Source of the DNA: CAIYRG01 sp035577685
Lineage (GTDB): Bacteria > Pseudomonadota > Alphaproteobacteria > Micropepsales > Micropepsaceae
Assembly (NCBI GenBank): GCA_035577685.1
Contig: DATLVC010000046.1
Coordinates: 1-5,719, forward strand
Length of the DNA: 5,719 bases
Direction of reading: 5' to 3'
Below are positions 1-5,719 of the stretch, piece after piece. The first letter of the stretch is position 1, and every line of letters begins with the position of its first letter. The notes beneath the pieces were generated by a model, which was given only the letters and a program-made list of their open reading frames with translations, did no database searches and had not been told where the DNA came from. A program made the translations under genes and the position numbers.

Positions 1-1242
1 GGGATCCGACATCAATCGGTCCAATTGCGAGCGGATATGCGCCGCCTCGGCGGCCGTGTTGGCCAGTGCAATGGCCCGATTGTAGGTCTCGCGCGCCTGC
101 TCGGAGCGCCCCAGGTCCCGCAGCAGCGCACCTTTGACCCCATGGAAATAGAAATAACCCGCAAGTCTGCCGGCGAGCGGTTCGATCAGATCAAGAGCCG
201 CCGCGGCACCCTGGACCTTGGCGAGGGCGACTGCGCGATTGAGCGTGACGACGGGCGAGGGCTGGAGTTTTTCCAAGGTCGCGTACAGCAGTTCGATTTG
301 CGGCCAGTCAGTTGCGCTGAACGAAGGGGCGCGCGCATGCAGGGCGGCGATGGCGGCTTGAACCTGGTAGGGGCCGGTATGTGCGTGGCGCAGGGCCTTG
401 TCGATGAGGGCAAGACCCTCGTTGATCATGGTCCGATTCCACAGGCTGCGATCTTGGTCCTCCATGAGGACGATTTGTCCATTGCCGTCCAGGCGGGCGG
501 CGCTGCGCGAATGCTGCAGCAACAACAGCGCCGTCAAACCGATGATCTCCGCCTCACCTGCAAACAACCGCAGCAGCAGGCGTGCGAGACGGATCGCCTC
601 GTCGCAGAGCGCAAATCGCATGCCGGCCGTGTCGCCGGTCGCCGAGTAGCCCTCGTTGAACAGCAGGTAAATCATGGTGGCGACCGTCTCCAGGCGCAGG
701 CTGCGTTCCGCCGCGCCCGGCGTCTCGAACTGCAGATTGGCATGGGCGATGCACGCTTTGGCACGAGTGATGCGTTGCTCCATGGCGCTCTCGCTCACCA
801 AGAAGGCGCGGGCGATTTGCGCGACGCTGAGCCCGGACACAATGCGCAGCGCCAATGCGATTTGTTGGGTCGCCGGCAGTTCCGGATGACAACACACAAA
901 CAACAGCCGCAGCAGATCGTCGCGATAGTCCGCGCTGTCCAAGCGTTCGACCAGGGGATTTTCCGCATCGTCGAGATCGGACAACACCTCATCGGTGGGC
1001 AGCGGCTGCAGCTTGCGATGACGGCGCGATGCGTCGAGCGCGGCATTACGTCCGACCAAGATGAGCCACGCCGCCGGATCGCGCGGCGGGCCGTGCTTGG
1101 TCCAGTTCTTCAAGGCTCGCAGGCAGGCTTCCTGATAGGCCTCTTCGGCCGTATCCATGTCGCGGAAGTAACGCAGCAGCGCGGCGATCGCCTGGGGACG
1201 GGCGGAGGTCAGCGCGGCATTGAGCCAGGCTGGATCGTTCAT
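1..1242 (-). CDS. ECF-type RNA polymerase sigma factor with C-terminal extension (ECF42-like), 3' end cut by window edge
   Basis: An alternative sigma factor that would direct RNA polymerase to a small promoter set. My translation gives 414 residues with no stop before the edge. Residues about 18-74 resemble sigma region 2, ending in AAWLILVGRNAALDASRR. Residues about 108-166 hold sigma region 4, with a helix-turn-helix around GLSVAQIARAFLVSESAMEQR. From about 180 on is the long extension seen in DUF6596-type sigma factors: FNEGY at 195-199, GLTALLLLQHSR around 235-246, a DQDRSLW segment at 262-268, NRAVA at 335-339, and a TPR-like helical end around 356-400. Relatives are about 400-420 residues, so only a few residues should be missing. 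The ATG overlaps the preceding DGPF gene's stop (ATGA), with AAGG seven bases upstream. This DGPF-sigma pairing is the hallmark of the ECF42 group, whose extension is thought to take part in control in place of a classical anti-sigma factor. No anti-sigma gene is visible here. Confidence 0.93.
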   Translation of the reverse strand, partial: MNDPAWLNAALTSARPQAIAALLRYFRDMDTAEEAYQEACLRALKNWTKHGPPRDPAAWLILVGRNAALDASRRHRKLQPLPTDEVLSDLDDAENPLVERLDSADYRDDLLRLLFVCCHPELPATQQIALALRIVSGLSVAQIARAFLVSESAMEQRITRAKACIAHANLQFETPGAAERSLRLETVATMIYLLFNEGYSATGDTAGMRFALCDEAIRLARLLLRLFAGEAEIIGLTALLLLQHSRSAARLDGNGQIVLMEDQDRSLWNRTMINEGLALIDKALRHAHTGPYQVQAAIAALHARAPSFSATDWPQIELLYATLEKLQPSPVVTLNRAVALAKVQGAAAALDLIEPLAGRLAGYFYFHGVKGALLRDLGRSEQARETYNRAIALANTAAEAAHIRSQLDRLMSDP

Positions 1243-1619
1243 TGGAAGACCTTGTTGGTCCGCAACACCGCGACGGGCCTGATTTCGTAGGCCCCTCCCG
1301 GATTCGCGCGTGCGAGTTCGGACGCGGCTGTGATCGCTTCAGGCAGACCTGCGCACTCGATGATGAAAAATCCCAGCAGTTGCTCCTTGGTCTCCGCAAA
1401 CGGCCCATCGATGATGAGCGGCGGGTCCTGGTCTTTTCGCAGAGTGACGGCCGCGGTGGTGGGCATGAGCTTCGCCACCGGGCCGAGGCGGCCGGCTTTG
1501 GACAACTTCTCTTCGACGGCTGCAAGCCTGTCCATGACGGCCGCCTCACGCGGTGCCGGCCACGACATCACGACGTCTTCCGAGTGATAGCACAGAACGG
1601 CGTACAGCAAGATGGGCAT
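1239..1619 (-). CDS. YCII-related / DGPF-domain protein, partner of the ECF sigma factor
   Basis: A 126-residue protein of the YCII-related superfamily (DGPF type). The signature DGPF is at residues 71-74, inside IIDGPFAETKEQLLGFFIIE, followed by the usual ending with an IRPV strand. The length fits the family (about 115-145). The biochemical role of DGPF proteins is not settled; they form small ferredoxin-like folds and are typically encoded next to ECF42-type sigma factors, sometimes in several copies. The stop overlaps the sigma ATG by four bases, so the two are probably translationally coupled. The start is uncertain. The ATG used here has AGGA directly abutting it, which is too close for a normal Shine-Dalgarno. 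A TTG at codon 4 (first base 1610) would have that AGGA nine bases upstream and give a start MLYAVLCYHS. The gene begins 11 bases after the oxidoreductase stop, so it could be read from an upstream promoter or from the candidate ECF promoter at 1635-1661. Confidence 0.93.
   Translation of the reverse strand: MPILLYAVLCYHSEDVVMSWPAPREAAVMDRLAAVEEKLSKAGRLGPVAKLMPTTAAVTLRKDQDPPLIIDGPFAETKEQLLGFFIIECAGLPEAITAASELARANPGGAYEIRPVAVLRTNKVFQ
1250..1253 (-). promoter_or_regulatory. Ribosome binding site of the sigma factor gene
   Basis: AAGG lies inside the end of the DGPF coding sequence, seven bases before the sigma factor ATG. It supports this start and indicates the sigma gene can load ribosomes itself in addition to any coupling through the ATGA overlap. 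Confidence 0.55.
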
Positions 1620-1630
1620 TCCTGTTGGTA

Positions 1631-2902
1631 CTAGGACGAATCAGTATGCCGATCGCCGACATTCCCCTGAGTGATGAGGCAGGCGTTGCGGCTGCCGGTG
1701 GTATGGATCCACAGCCAGTTCAAAGCCACCGCCAGCCGATTGCGCACTCCGATCAGGAAGTAGATGTGCGCCAGGCCCCAAATCCACCAGGCCAGCCCGC
1801 CCCGCATTTTGATCCATCCGAAATCGATGACGGCGGCACTTTTGCCGATGGTGGCCAGATTTCCAGAATGCACGTAACGGAAAATTCGCGGTGCGAAATC
1901 GCCGTCGAGGCGGGCGCGGATGGTGCGTGCGACATGCGTGCCTTGCTGTTTCGCGGCCGGAGCGATGCCGGGCACGGGCTTGCCCTGCCAGGCATTGATG
2001 GTCGCGGTGTCGCCGATGACGAAGATTTCCGGATGCCCCGGCGCCGTGAGGTCGGCCTCCACTTTGGCCCGGCCGGCCTGGTCGGCGGGCAGACCCGCCC
2101 AGGCTGCGGCGGCCGATGCACGGACGCCGGCTGCCCAGAGTATGACCTTGGCCGCCAGCCGCTGGTCGCCGTAGACGACGCCCTCGGCGCTGCATTCGCG
2201 CACGGGCCGCCCCAGGTGAACTTCGATTCCCAGACGCTCGAGCGATCGTTTCGCGTAGGCCGAGAGGTCCTCGGTGAACGCCGGCAAGACGCGCGCTCCC
2301 GCCTCAATCAGAACGACTCTCGCCTTGCGCGTGTCGATATGCCGAAATTCCGGCGGCAGGTTTTGATTCGTGAGTTCGGCAATGGCGCCGGCCAATTCCA
2401 CGCCGGTGGGGCCGCCGCCGACGATCACGAAGGTCATCAATGCGGCGCGCCGCTCCGGATCGGATTCGCGTTCGGCGCGCTCCAACGACAGCAATATCCG
2501 ACGCCGGATCGCGGTGGCGTCTTCCAGAGTCTTGAGGCCCGGCGCATACGGTTCCCATTCGTCGTGCCCGAAATAGGCATGCCGCGCACCCGTGGCCAGC
2601 ACCAGTGTGTCGTACTCCAGCGAGCCGCCGTCATCGAGCGACACCCGCCGCCGTTCGGTATCGACGGCGCTCACAGCGCCGAGCAAGGTGGTGACCTCCT
2701 TGCGCTTGCGCATCAAGTGGCGAATGGGCCAGGCAATTTCCGAGGTCGCCAGCGACGCGGTGCCGACTTGATACAGCAGCGGCTGAAACAAATGGTGATT
2801 GCGCTGATCGACGATGGTGATCTTGACGTCTGCTCCGGCCAATCCATGAGCTGCCCCCAAACCGCCGAAGCCCGCGCCGACGATGACCACGTGATGCGTC
2901 AA
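1631..2902 (-). CDS. ndh: Type II NADH dehydrogenase-like FAD-dependent oxidoreductase
   Basis: A 423-residue single-subunit flavoprotein. Enzymes of this family oxidise NADH at the inner face of the cytoplasmic membrane and pass electrons to quinone without pumping protons. The FAD-binding Rossmann motif GAGFGG is at residues 9-14, followed by HHLFQPLLYQVG (36-47), typical of NDH-2. The NAD-binding motif VGGGPTGVE is at 161-169. VIGDTA (295-300) and AAKQQGTHVA (316-325) are the second FAD/quinone-site region. The hydrophobic, Trp-rich end (about 368-400) is the usual membrane-attachment segment. Only scattered cysteines occur (C236, C408), so it lacks the redox cysteine pair of sulfide:quinone reductases. 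I chose TTG at 2902: it interlocks with the stop of the DedA-rhodanese gene as TTGA, has GGGGTGG seven bases upstream, and puts the N-terminus exactly at MTHHVVIVGAG. The reading frame stays open far upstream, but that part is an antisense-free frame shadow of the DedA gene. Length matches the family (about 400-440). Confidence 0.93.
   Translation of the reverse strand: MTHHVVIVGAGFGGLGAAHGLAGADVKITIVDQRNHHLFQPLLYQVGTASLATSEIAWPIRHLMRKRKEVTTLLGAVSAVDTERRRVSLDDGGSLEYDTLVLATGARHAYFGHDEWEPYAPGLKTLEDATAIRRRILLSLERAERESDPERRAALMTFVIVGGGPTGVELAGAIAELTNQNLPPEFRHIDTRKARVVLIEAGARVLPAFTEDLSAYAKRSLERLGIEVHLGRPVRECSAEGVVYGDQRLAAKVILWAAGVRASAAAAWAGLPADQAGRAKVEADLTAPGHPEIFVIGDTATINAWQGKPVPGIAPAAKQQGTHVARTIRARLDGDFAPRIFRYVHSGNLATIGKSAAVIDFGWIKMRGGLAWWIWGLAHIYFLIGVRNRLAVALNWLWIHTTGSRNACLITQGNVGDRHTDSS
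1635..1661 (-). promoter_or_regulatory. Candidate ECF-dependent promoter before the DGPF-sigma pair
   Basis: On the minus strand TGTCGG (1661-1656) is followed by a 17-base spacer and CGTC (1638-1635), ending 15 bases before the DGPF ATG. From memory, promoters reported for ECF42-type sigma factors have a TGTCGA-like -35 and a CGA/CGTC-like -10, so the match is good except for the last -35 base. It lies inside the 3' end of the ndh-like gene. If real, transcription would start about 7-10 bases before the DGPF ATG, giving a very short leader, and the pair would be autoregulated. Single-site motif matches in GC-rich DNA are easily fortuitous. Confidence 0.35.
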
Positions 2903-3834
2903 TTCGTGGCCACCCCATAGCCCGCCGCGACCCAGGCATCGAGTCCGCCATGCAGGGGCCGCACATGTTTGAAGCCGTGATTCATCAATATCTTGGCGAC
3001 CCGGGCGGCCGAGGCCTCGCTCGGGCAAGTGCAGTACAGAATGACTTCGCGGTCGCGCGGCAATTCCTTCAGAAGCCGCGCCACATCCGGCAATGGCACA
3101 TGCAGCGCGCCGGGGATCCAGCGCGGTTCGAGTTCGCGTGCCGTGGTCGATCGCACATCGACGATGATGGGCGCGGCGCCGGACTGGACGAGCGCATAGA
3201 GATCCACCACGCTGATCCGCGCCATGCGCAGCATCCGGTAAAAACGCCTCCGCTCCCACCATTTGTAGGCGATATAGCAGCCCAGCAAGAGCACCAGGCC
3301 CACACCCGCAATGCTGCCGAATTGGCTCAGTTCGCCGAGCAGCCACTCGATCTGCGAATTGAACACGGCGCCGGCGCCAAGATACGCGCCCACCCAGAGC
3401 ACGGCGGCGGCGGTACTCAGCAAGACGAAGCGCAGCCAACCGATGCGCAGGGCGCCTGCCATCGGCGGCGCAATGATCGCCAGGCCGGGAATGAATTTTG
3501 CGATCACCAGCGAATTCACGCCCCAGCGCTCGAACCGGGTCTGCGTCTGGCTGACGCAGGAATCGGGTTCCAGGGAGACCTTGCACAGGGTTTTCAAGAC
3601 CCGAATGCCGTACCTCTCGCCCACCAGATACCAGCCACAGTCGGCGGCCAGACACGCCATCACCGATCCGATGAACAGCGCCGGCAGCGATACTTGTCCG
3701 TGCGCGCCGACGGCGCCGGCGACAATGAGGGTCGGCACCACCGGCACGGGAAGGCCGATTTGGTTGAGAAGCACGTTGACGACCACGATCATCAATCCGT
3801 ACTGACTGAGGCTGAATACAACTTCGAGAGTCAA
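2899..3834 (-). CDS. DedA-family membrane protein fused to a C-terminal rhodanese domain
   Basis: A 311-residue fusion. Residues about 12-190 are a DedA (SNARE-associated/VTT) membrane domain: an N-terminal hydrophobic segment with the re-entrant-like stretch QIGLPVPVVPTLIVAG (25-40), FERWGVNSLVIAKFIPGLAI (101-120), and a last membrane helix around 173-191 that ends in KWWERRRFYR, a positive-inside cytoplasmic anchor. Residues about 207-308 are a rhodanese domain (VDVRST 225-230; active-site loop YCTCPSEAS 267-275; HGGLDAW 295-301). The catalytic cysteine should be C268, with a second at C270, giving a CxCPxEA loop instead of the classical CRxGxR. DedA relatives act in membrane homeostasis, proton-motive-force-dependent resistance and lipid flipping; rhodaneses carry sulfane sulfur or bind oxyanions. 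The two together face the cytoplasm. The start is TTG, interlocked with the exporter stop as TTGA; no upstream in-frame ATG or GTG is available, and an internal ATG (codon 15) would remove residues expected in the family. The Shine-Dalgarno is weak, which favours translational coupling. Confidence 0.92.
   Translation of the reverse strand: MTLEVVFSLSQYGLMIVVVNVLLNQIGLPVPVVPTLIVAGAVGAHGQVSLPALFIGSVMACLAADCGWYLVGERYGIRVLKTLCKVSLEPDSCVSQTQTRFERWGVNSLVIAKFIPGLAIIAPPMAGALRIGWLRFVLLSTAAAVLWVGAYLGAGAVFNSQIEWLLGELSQFGSIAGVGLVLLLGCYIAYKWWERRRFYRMLRMARISVVDLYALVQSGAAPIIVDVRSTTARELEPRWIPGALHVPLPDVARLLKELPRDREVILYCTCPSEASAARVAKILMNHGFKHVRPLHGGLDAWVAAGYGVATN
2910..2916 (-). promoter_or_regulatory. Ribosome binding site supporting the TTG start of the ndh-like gene
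   Basis: GGGGTGG ends seven bases before the TTG at 2902. Together with the TTGA overlap and the position of the FAD-binding motif, this decides the start; no in-frame ATG or GTG lies closer to the expected N-terminus. Confidence 0.5.
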
Positions 3835-5057
3835 GATTGTCGGCCCGCGCGGTGTTCGATATCAGGCAGAAATGCGGCCACCACGCCGAGCAGCGGTAGA
3901 TACGCGCAGATCCGGTACACGAACTCGATGCCGTAGTGGTCCGCAAGACTCCCGAGCACGGCCGCGCCGATGCCGCCGATGCCGAAGGCGAATCCGAAGA
4001 ATAGTCCGGAGACCGCGCCGATCTTGCCGGGCATCAACTCTTGCGCGAACACCACGATGGCCGAGAAAGCCGAGGACAGAATCAATCCAATGACGAAGCT
4101 CAGGGCACAGGTCCATGGCAGGTTGACGAAGGGCAGGGCGAGCGTGAACGGCGCCACCCCCAAAATGGAGAACCAAATGACGCGCTTGCGGCCGATGCGG
4201 TCGCCGATGGGCCCTCCGAACAAGGTGCCGAGCGCCATCGCCAACAGAAATACGAACAGATAGAGCTGTGCCGACTGCACCGAGAGATGGAATTTCTCGA
4301 TCAGGTAGAAACTGTAGTAGCTGCCGATGCTCGCCACGTAGAAGTATTTCGAGAAGATCAGCACCACCAGGATGCCGATCGACCATGCCACGGTACGCGG
4401 CGCAACCGGACTGGCGGGCGCCGCCCGGCTCTTCGAGCCGGCGGGGCGATCCAGATGCCGGCGCTTGTACCACGCCCCGACGCGGGTCAGCACGGCGATG
4501 GCGAGCAACGCCGCCAGCGCAAACCATGCCAAGCTGCTTTGGCCGTGCGGGATGATGATCCAGGCGGCGAGCAGCGGACCGGTCGCGCTGCCGGCATTTC
4601 CGCCCACTTGGAAAATGGACTGCGCCAGGCCGTGACGGCCTCCCGAGGCGAGACGGGCAATGCGCGAGGATTCCGGATGAAAGATCGATGAACCCGCGCC
4701 GATCATTGCGGCGGCCGCGAGCACCAAGCCGTAGCTCGGCGCAAACGCCAGGGTCAGCATGCCGATCAAAGTGAAACCCATGCCGACGCTCAACGAGTAG
4801 GGCTTTGGATTCTTGTCCGTATACACGCCGATGATGGGCTGCAAGATCGAAGCGCAGATCTGATAGGTGAGGGTGATCACGCCGATTTGCGCGAAACTCA
4901 AGTGGAATTCGCCCTTCAACAGCGGATAGATCGCGACGATCAGCGACTGCATCATGTCGTTCAGATAATGCGAGAAGCTGATGGCCCCCAGGACATTGAA
5001 GCGCGTCGCGGCCGCCGGTTCGGCCGGCGATGAAGTTGCGATGAAAGTCTCTTCCAT
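3831..5057 (-). CDS. fsr: MFS transporter, fosmidomycin resistance (Fsr) family
   Basis: A 408-residue, 12-helix major facilitator superfamily exporter resembling Escherichia coli Fsr, which effluxes fosmidomycin using the proton gradient. Substrates in this organism are unknown. Visible family signatures are SHYLNDMMQSL (29-39), LQPIIGVYTDKNPKPYS (72-88), the stretch IFHPESSRIARLASGGRHG (125-143) followed by QSIFQVGGNAGSATGPLL (146-163), and the MFS motif-A-like GGPIGDRIGRKR (281-292) between the helices of the second half. A charged cytoplasmic loop at about 196-221 separates the two six-helix halves. I use the ATG at 5057, with AGGG nine bases upstream; a GTG two codons earlier (5063) is possible but only three bases from that AGGG. 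This is the first gene of the tightly packed minus-strand run and ends in a TGA that overlaps the TTG of the DedA-rhodanese gene. The family assignment is strong; the drug substrate is inferred from the name only. Confidence 0.92.
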   Translation of the reverse strand: MEETFIATSSPAEPAAATRFNVLGAISFSHYLNDMMQSLIVAIYPLLKGEFHLSFAQIGVITLTYQICASILQPIIGVYTDKNPKPYSLSVGMGFTLIGMLTLAFAPSYGLVLAAAAMIGAGSSIFHPESSRIARLASGGRHGLAQSIFQVGGNAGSATGPLLAAWIIIPHGQSSLAWFALAALLAIAVLTRVGAWYKRRHLDRPAGSKSRAAPASPVAPRTVAWSIGILVVLIFSKYFYVASIGSYYSFYLIEKFHLSVQSAQLYLFVFLLAMALGTLFGGPIGDRIGRKRVIWFSILGVAPFTLALPFVNLPWTCALSFVIGLILSSAFSAIVVFAQELMPGKIGAVSGLFFGFAFGIGGIGAAVLGSLADHYGIEFVYRICAYLPLLGVVAAFLPDIEHRAGRQS

Positions 5058-5108
5058 AAACACGTACCCTACTAGCTAGTTCATTGTCTGTCCTGCGAGA
5101 ATGCGCCG
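5058..5108. promoter_or_regulatory. Divergent intergenic region, expected to hold the promoters of fsr and the ABC permease
   Basis: Only 51 bases separate the two outward-facing start codons, so the promoters of the minus-strand run and of the permease must overlap or extend into the genes. I could not identify convincing -35/-10 pairs for a housekeeping sigma factor in either direction. The central feature is the palindrome at 5071-5080. AGGG for the exporter ATG lies at 5070-5067 on the minus strand. Confidence 0.5.
5071..5080. promoter_or_regulatory. Perfect 10-bp palindrome ACTAGCTAGT, possible operator
   Basis: The sequence equals its own reverse complement over all ten bases, and symmetry ends at both flanks. 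It contains CTAG twice, a tetranucleotide that is usually scarce in bacterial genomes, in the middle of a 51-base divergent promoter region. This is a suitable position for a regulator controlling both directions. No regulator gene of a matching type is visible in the window, and a 10-bp palindrome can arise by chance. Confidence 0.3.
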
Positions 5109-5719
5109 ATGAATCGCTTCGCTCCCTACGTCTTCCTTCGCGACCTTGCCTCGCGCTGGGACGTGCTGGCATTCATCGTCGTGATCGGGTTGATCGCCTT
5201 TCTGGGCGAGACATCGCGCGGCCTGTTCGCACCGCTGTCGCAGCTCGATGTAACACCGCTGTCGCTTGATCCGAGTCATCTGCCCGAATACGCGGCGCGC
5301 ACCACGTTTCGCATGCTGGCGGGGCTATTCCTCTCACTGGTGTTCACTCTGACATATGCGACCTGGGCGGCCAAGAGCGAGCGGGCCGGCAAGCTGCTGG
5401 TGCCCATTCTGGATATTCTGCAGTCGGTCCCGATCCTGGGTTTCATTTCCGTGACGGTCGTGTTCTTCATGTCCTTGGCGCCCGGCAGGGTCCTCGGCGC
5501 GGAATTTGCCGCCATCTTCGCCATATTCACCAGTCAAGCATGGAACATGGCGTTCAGCTTCTATCAGTCGCTGCGCACGATACCGACTGAACTCATGGAA
5601 GCGGCGGAATCGTTTCGACTGTCGCCGTGGATGCGTTTTTGGCAGCTGGAAGTCCCTTTCGGCATGCCGGCCCTCATTTGGAACATGATGATGTCGATGT
5701 CGGGCGGCTGGTTCTTCGT
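5109..5719 (+). CDS. ABC transporter inner-membrane permease (nitrate/sulfonate/taurine type), 3' part outside the window
   Basis: The first 203 residues of a binding-protein-dependent transport permease. Hydrophobic segments lie at about 18-32, 68-84, 98-121 and 128-150, with the characteristic LDILQSVPILGFISVTVVFF (101-120). The cytoplasmic EAA loop that contacts the ATPase begins at E164-A165-A166 and runs through SFRLSPWMRFWQLEVP to about 183; the usual glycine of that motif is not obvious. The sequence continues into PALIWNMMMSMSGGWFF, an almost invariant stretch in a subgroup I remember as about 550-590-residue proteins with two permease units in one chain, so probably about a third is seen here. 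The substrate cannot be read from this part; partner ATPase and any binding protein would lie beyond the edge. The start is ATG 5109; an in-frame stop at 5073 and the lack of other in-frame ATG, GTG or TTG codons leave little choice. The Shine-Dalgarno is weak (GAGA around 5096-5099). A three-codon ORF from ATG 5101 ends in a TGA overlapping this ATG. Confidence 0.88.
   Translation, partial: MNRFAPYVFLRDLASRWDVLAFIVVIGLIAFLGETSRGLFAPLSQLDVTPLSLDPSHLPEYAARTTFRMLAGLFLSLVFTLTYATWAAKSERAGKLLVPILDILQSVPILGFISVTVVFFMSLAPGRVLGAEFAAIFAIFTSQAWNMAFSFYQSLRTIPTELMEAAESFRLSPWMRFWQLEVPFGMPALIWNMMMSMSGGWFF

Noticed and set aside
25..1290. Long open frame on the plus strand opposite the sigma factor gene
   Set aside because: The encoded sequence is low-complexity Gln/Arg/Gly-rich with no recognisable domain, while the opposite strand encodes a complete ECF sigma factor with all conserved motifs. 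This is the usual antisense shadow in GC-rich DNA.
1631..2902. Sulfide:quinone oxidoreductase instead of NDH-2, suggested by the adjacent rhodanese domain
   Set aside because: The sequence lacks the conserved redox cysteines of that family and matches NDH-2 motifs throughout.
1553..2920. Long open frame on the plus strand opposite the ndh-like gene
   Set aside because: It is antisense to a well-conserved flavoprotein, shows no domain and has a Arg/Gly/Asp-rich composition typical of shadow frames.
2950..3936. Long open frame on the plus strand opposite the DedA-rhodanese gene
   Set aside because: It has His/Gln/Arg-rich composition, no membrane or domain signature, and crosses the junction of two real minus-strand genes.
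1631..3946. Single 771-codon minus-strand protein extending the NDH-2 frame upstream
   Set aside because: The part upstream of 2902 overlaps the DedA-rhodanese gene in another frame and has no domain. The FAD-binding motif sits exactly after the TTG at 2902.
3862..5172. Alternative-frame minus-strand ORF overlapping the exporter gene
   Set aside because: It is Arg-rich without hydrophobic helices and overlaps the clear 12-helix MFS frame, so it is a frame shadow.
1..5719. CRISPR array, tRNA, insertion sequence ends, integron or attachment sites
   Set aside because: No direct-repeat series, cloverleaf-like sequence, transposase motif or flanking inverted repeat was seen. The many short GC palindromes lie inside coding sequence and are expected at this composition.

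Overview
The window reads as a compact, GC-rich (roughly 60% by eye) stretch of a bacterial chromosome. Gene families and codon use suggest a Pseudomonadota member, probably beta- or gammaproteobacterial; this is inferred from remembered homologues, not a search. Almost all of it is coding. There are six protein genes: five packed head-to-tail on the minus strand and one divergent gene on the plus strand that runs off the right edge. I see no rRNA, tRNA, CRISPR array, insertion sequence or convincing terminator, and no gene-free stretch longer than about 50 bases.

In minus-strand transcription order (right to left) the first three genes are: a fosmidomycin-resistance-type MFS exporter (fsr-like, 3831-5057); a DedA-family membrane protein fused to a C-terminal rhodanese domain (2899-3834); and a type II NADH dehydrogenase-like FAD oxidoreductase (ndh-like, 1631-2902). 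Both junctions between them are four-base TTGA overlaps, in which a TTG start codon is interlocked with the preceding TGA stop. This points to a translationally coupled trio of membrane or membrane-attached proteins.

Eleven bases after the oxidoreductase stop begins a second module: a small YCII-related DGPF-family protein (1239-1619). It overlaps by ATGA an ECF-type sigma factor with a long C-terminal extension (1-1242, cut at the left edge just before its expected end). This is the pair that defines the ECF42 sigma group. A TGTCGG-N17-CGTC element in the 3' end of the oxidoreductase gene sits where an ECF-dependent promoter for this pair would be expected. The pair could therefore be autoregulated, or could be co-transcribed with the upstream trio.

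Across a 51-base divergent intergenic region (5058-5108), which contains a perfect 10-bp CTAG-centred palindrome, lies the N-terminal part of an ABC transporter inner-membrane permease of the nitrate/sulfonate/taurine type (5109 to the edge). The most interesting hypothesis is that exporter, DedA-rhodanese and NDH-2 form one membrane redox or sulfur-related stress unit physically linked to an ECF42 regulatory module. Each family is known on its own; the linkage is what deserves checking.
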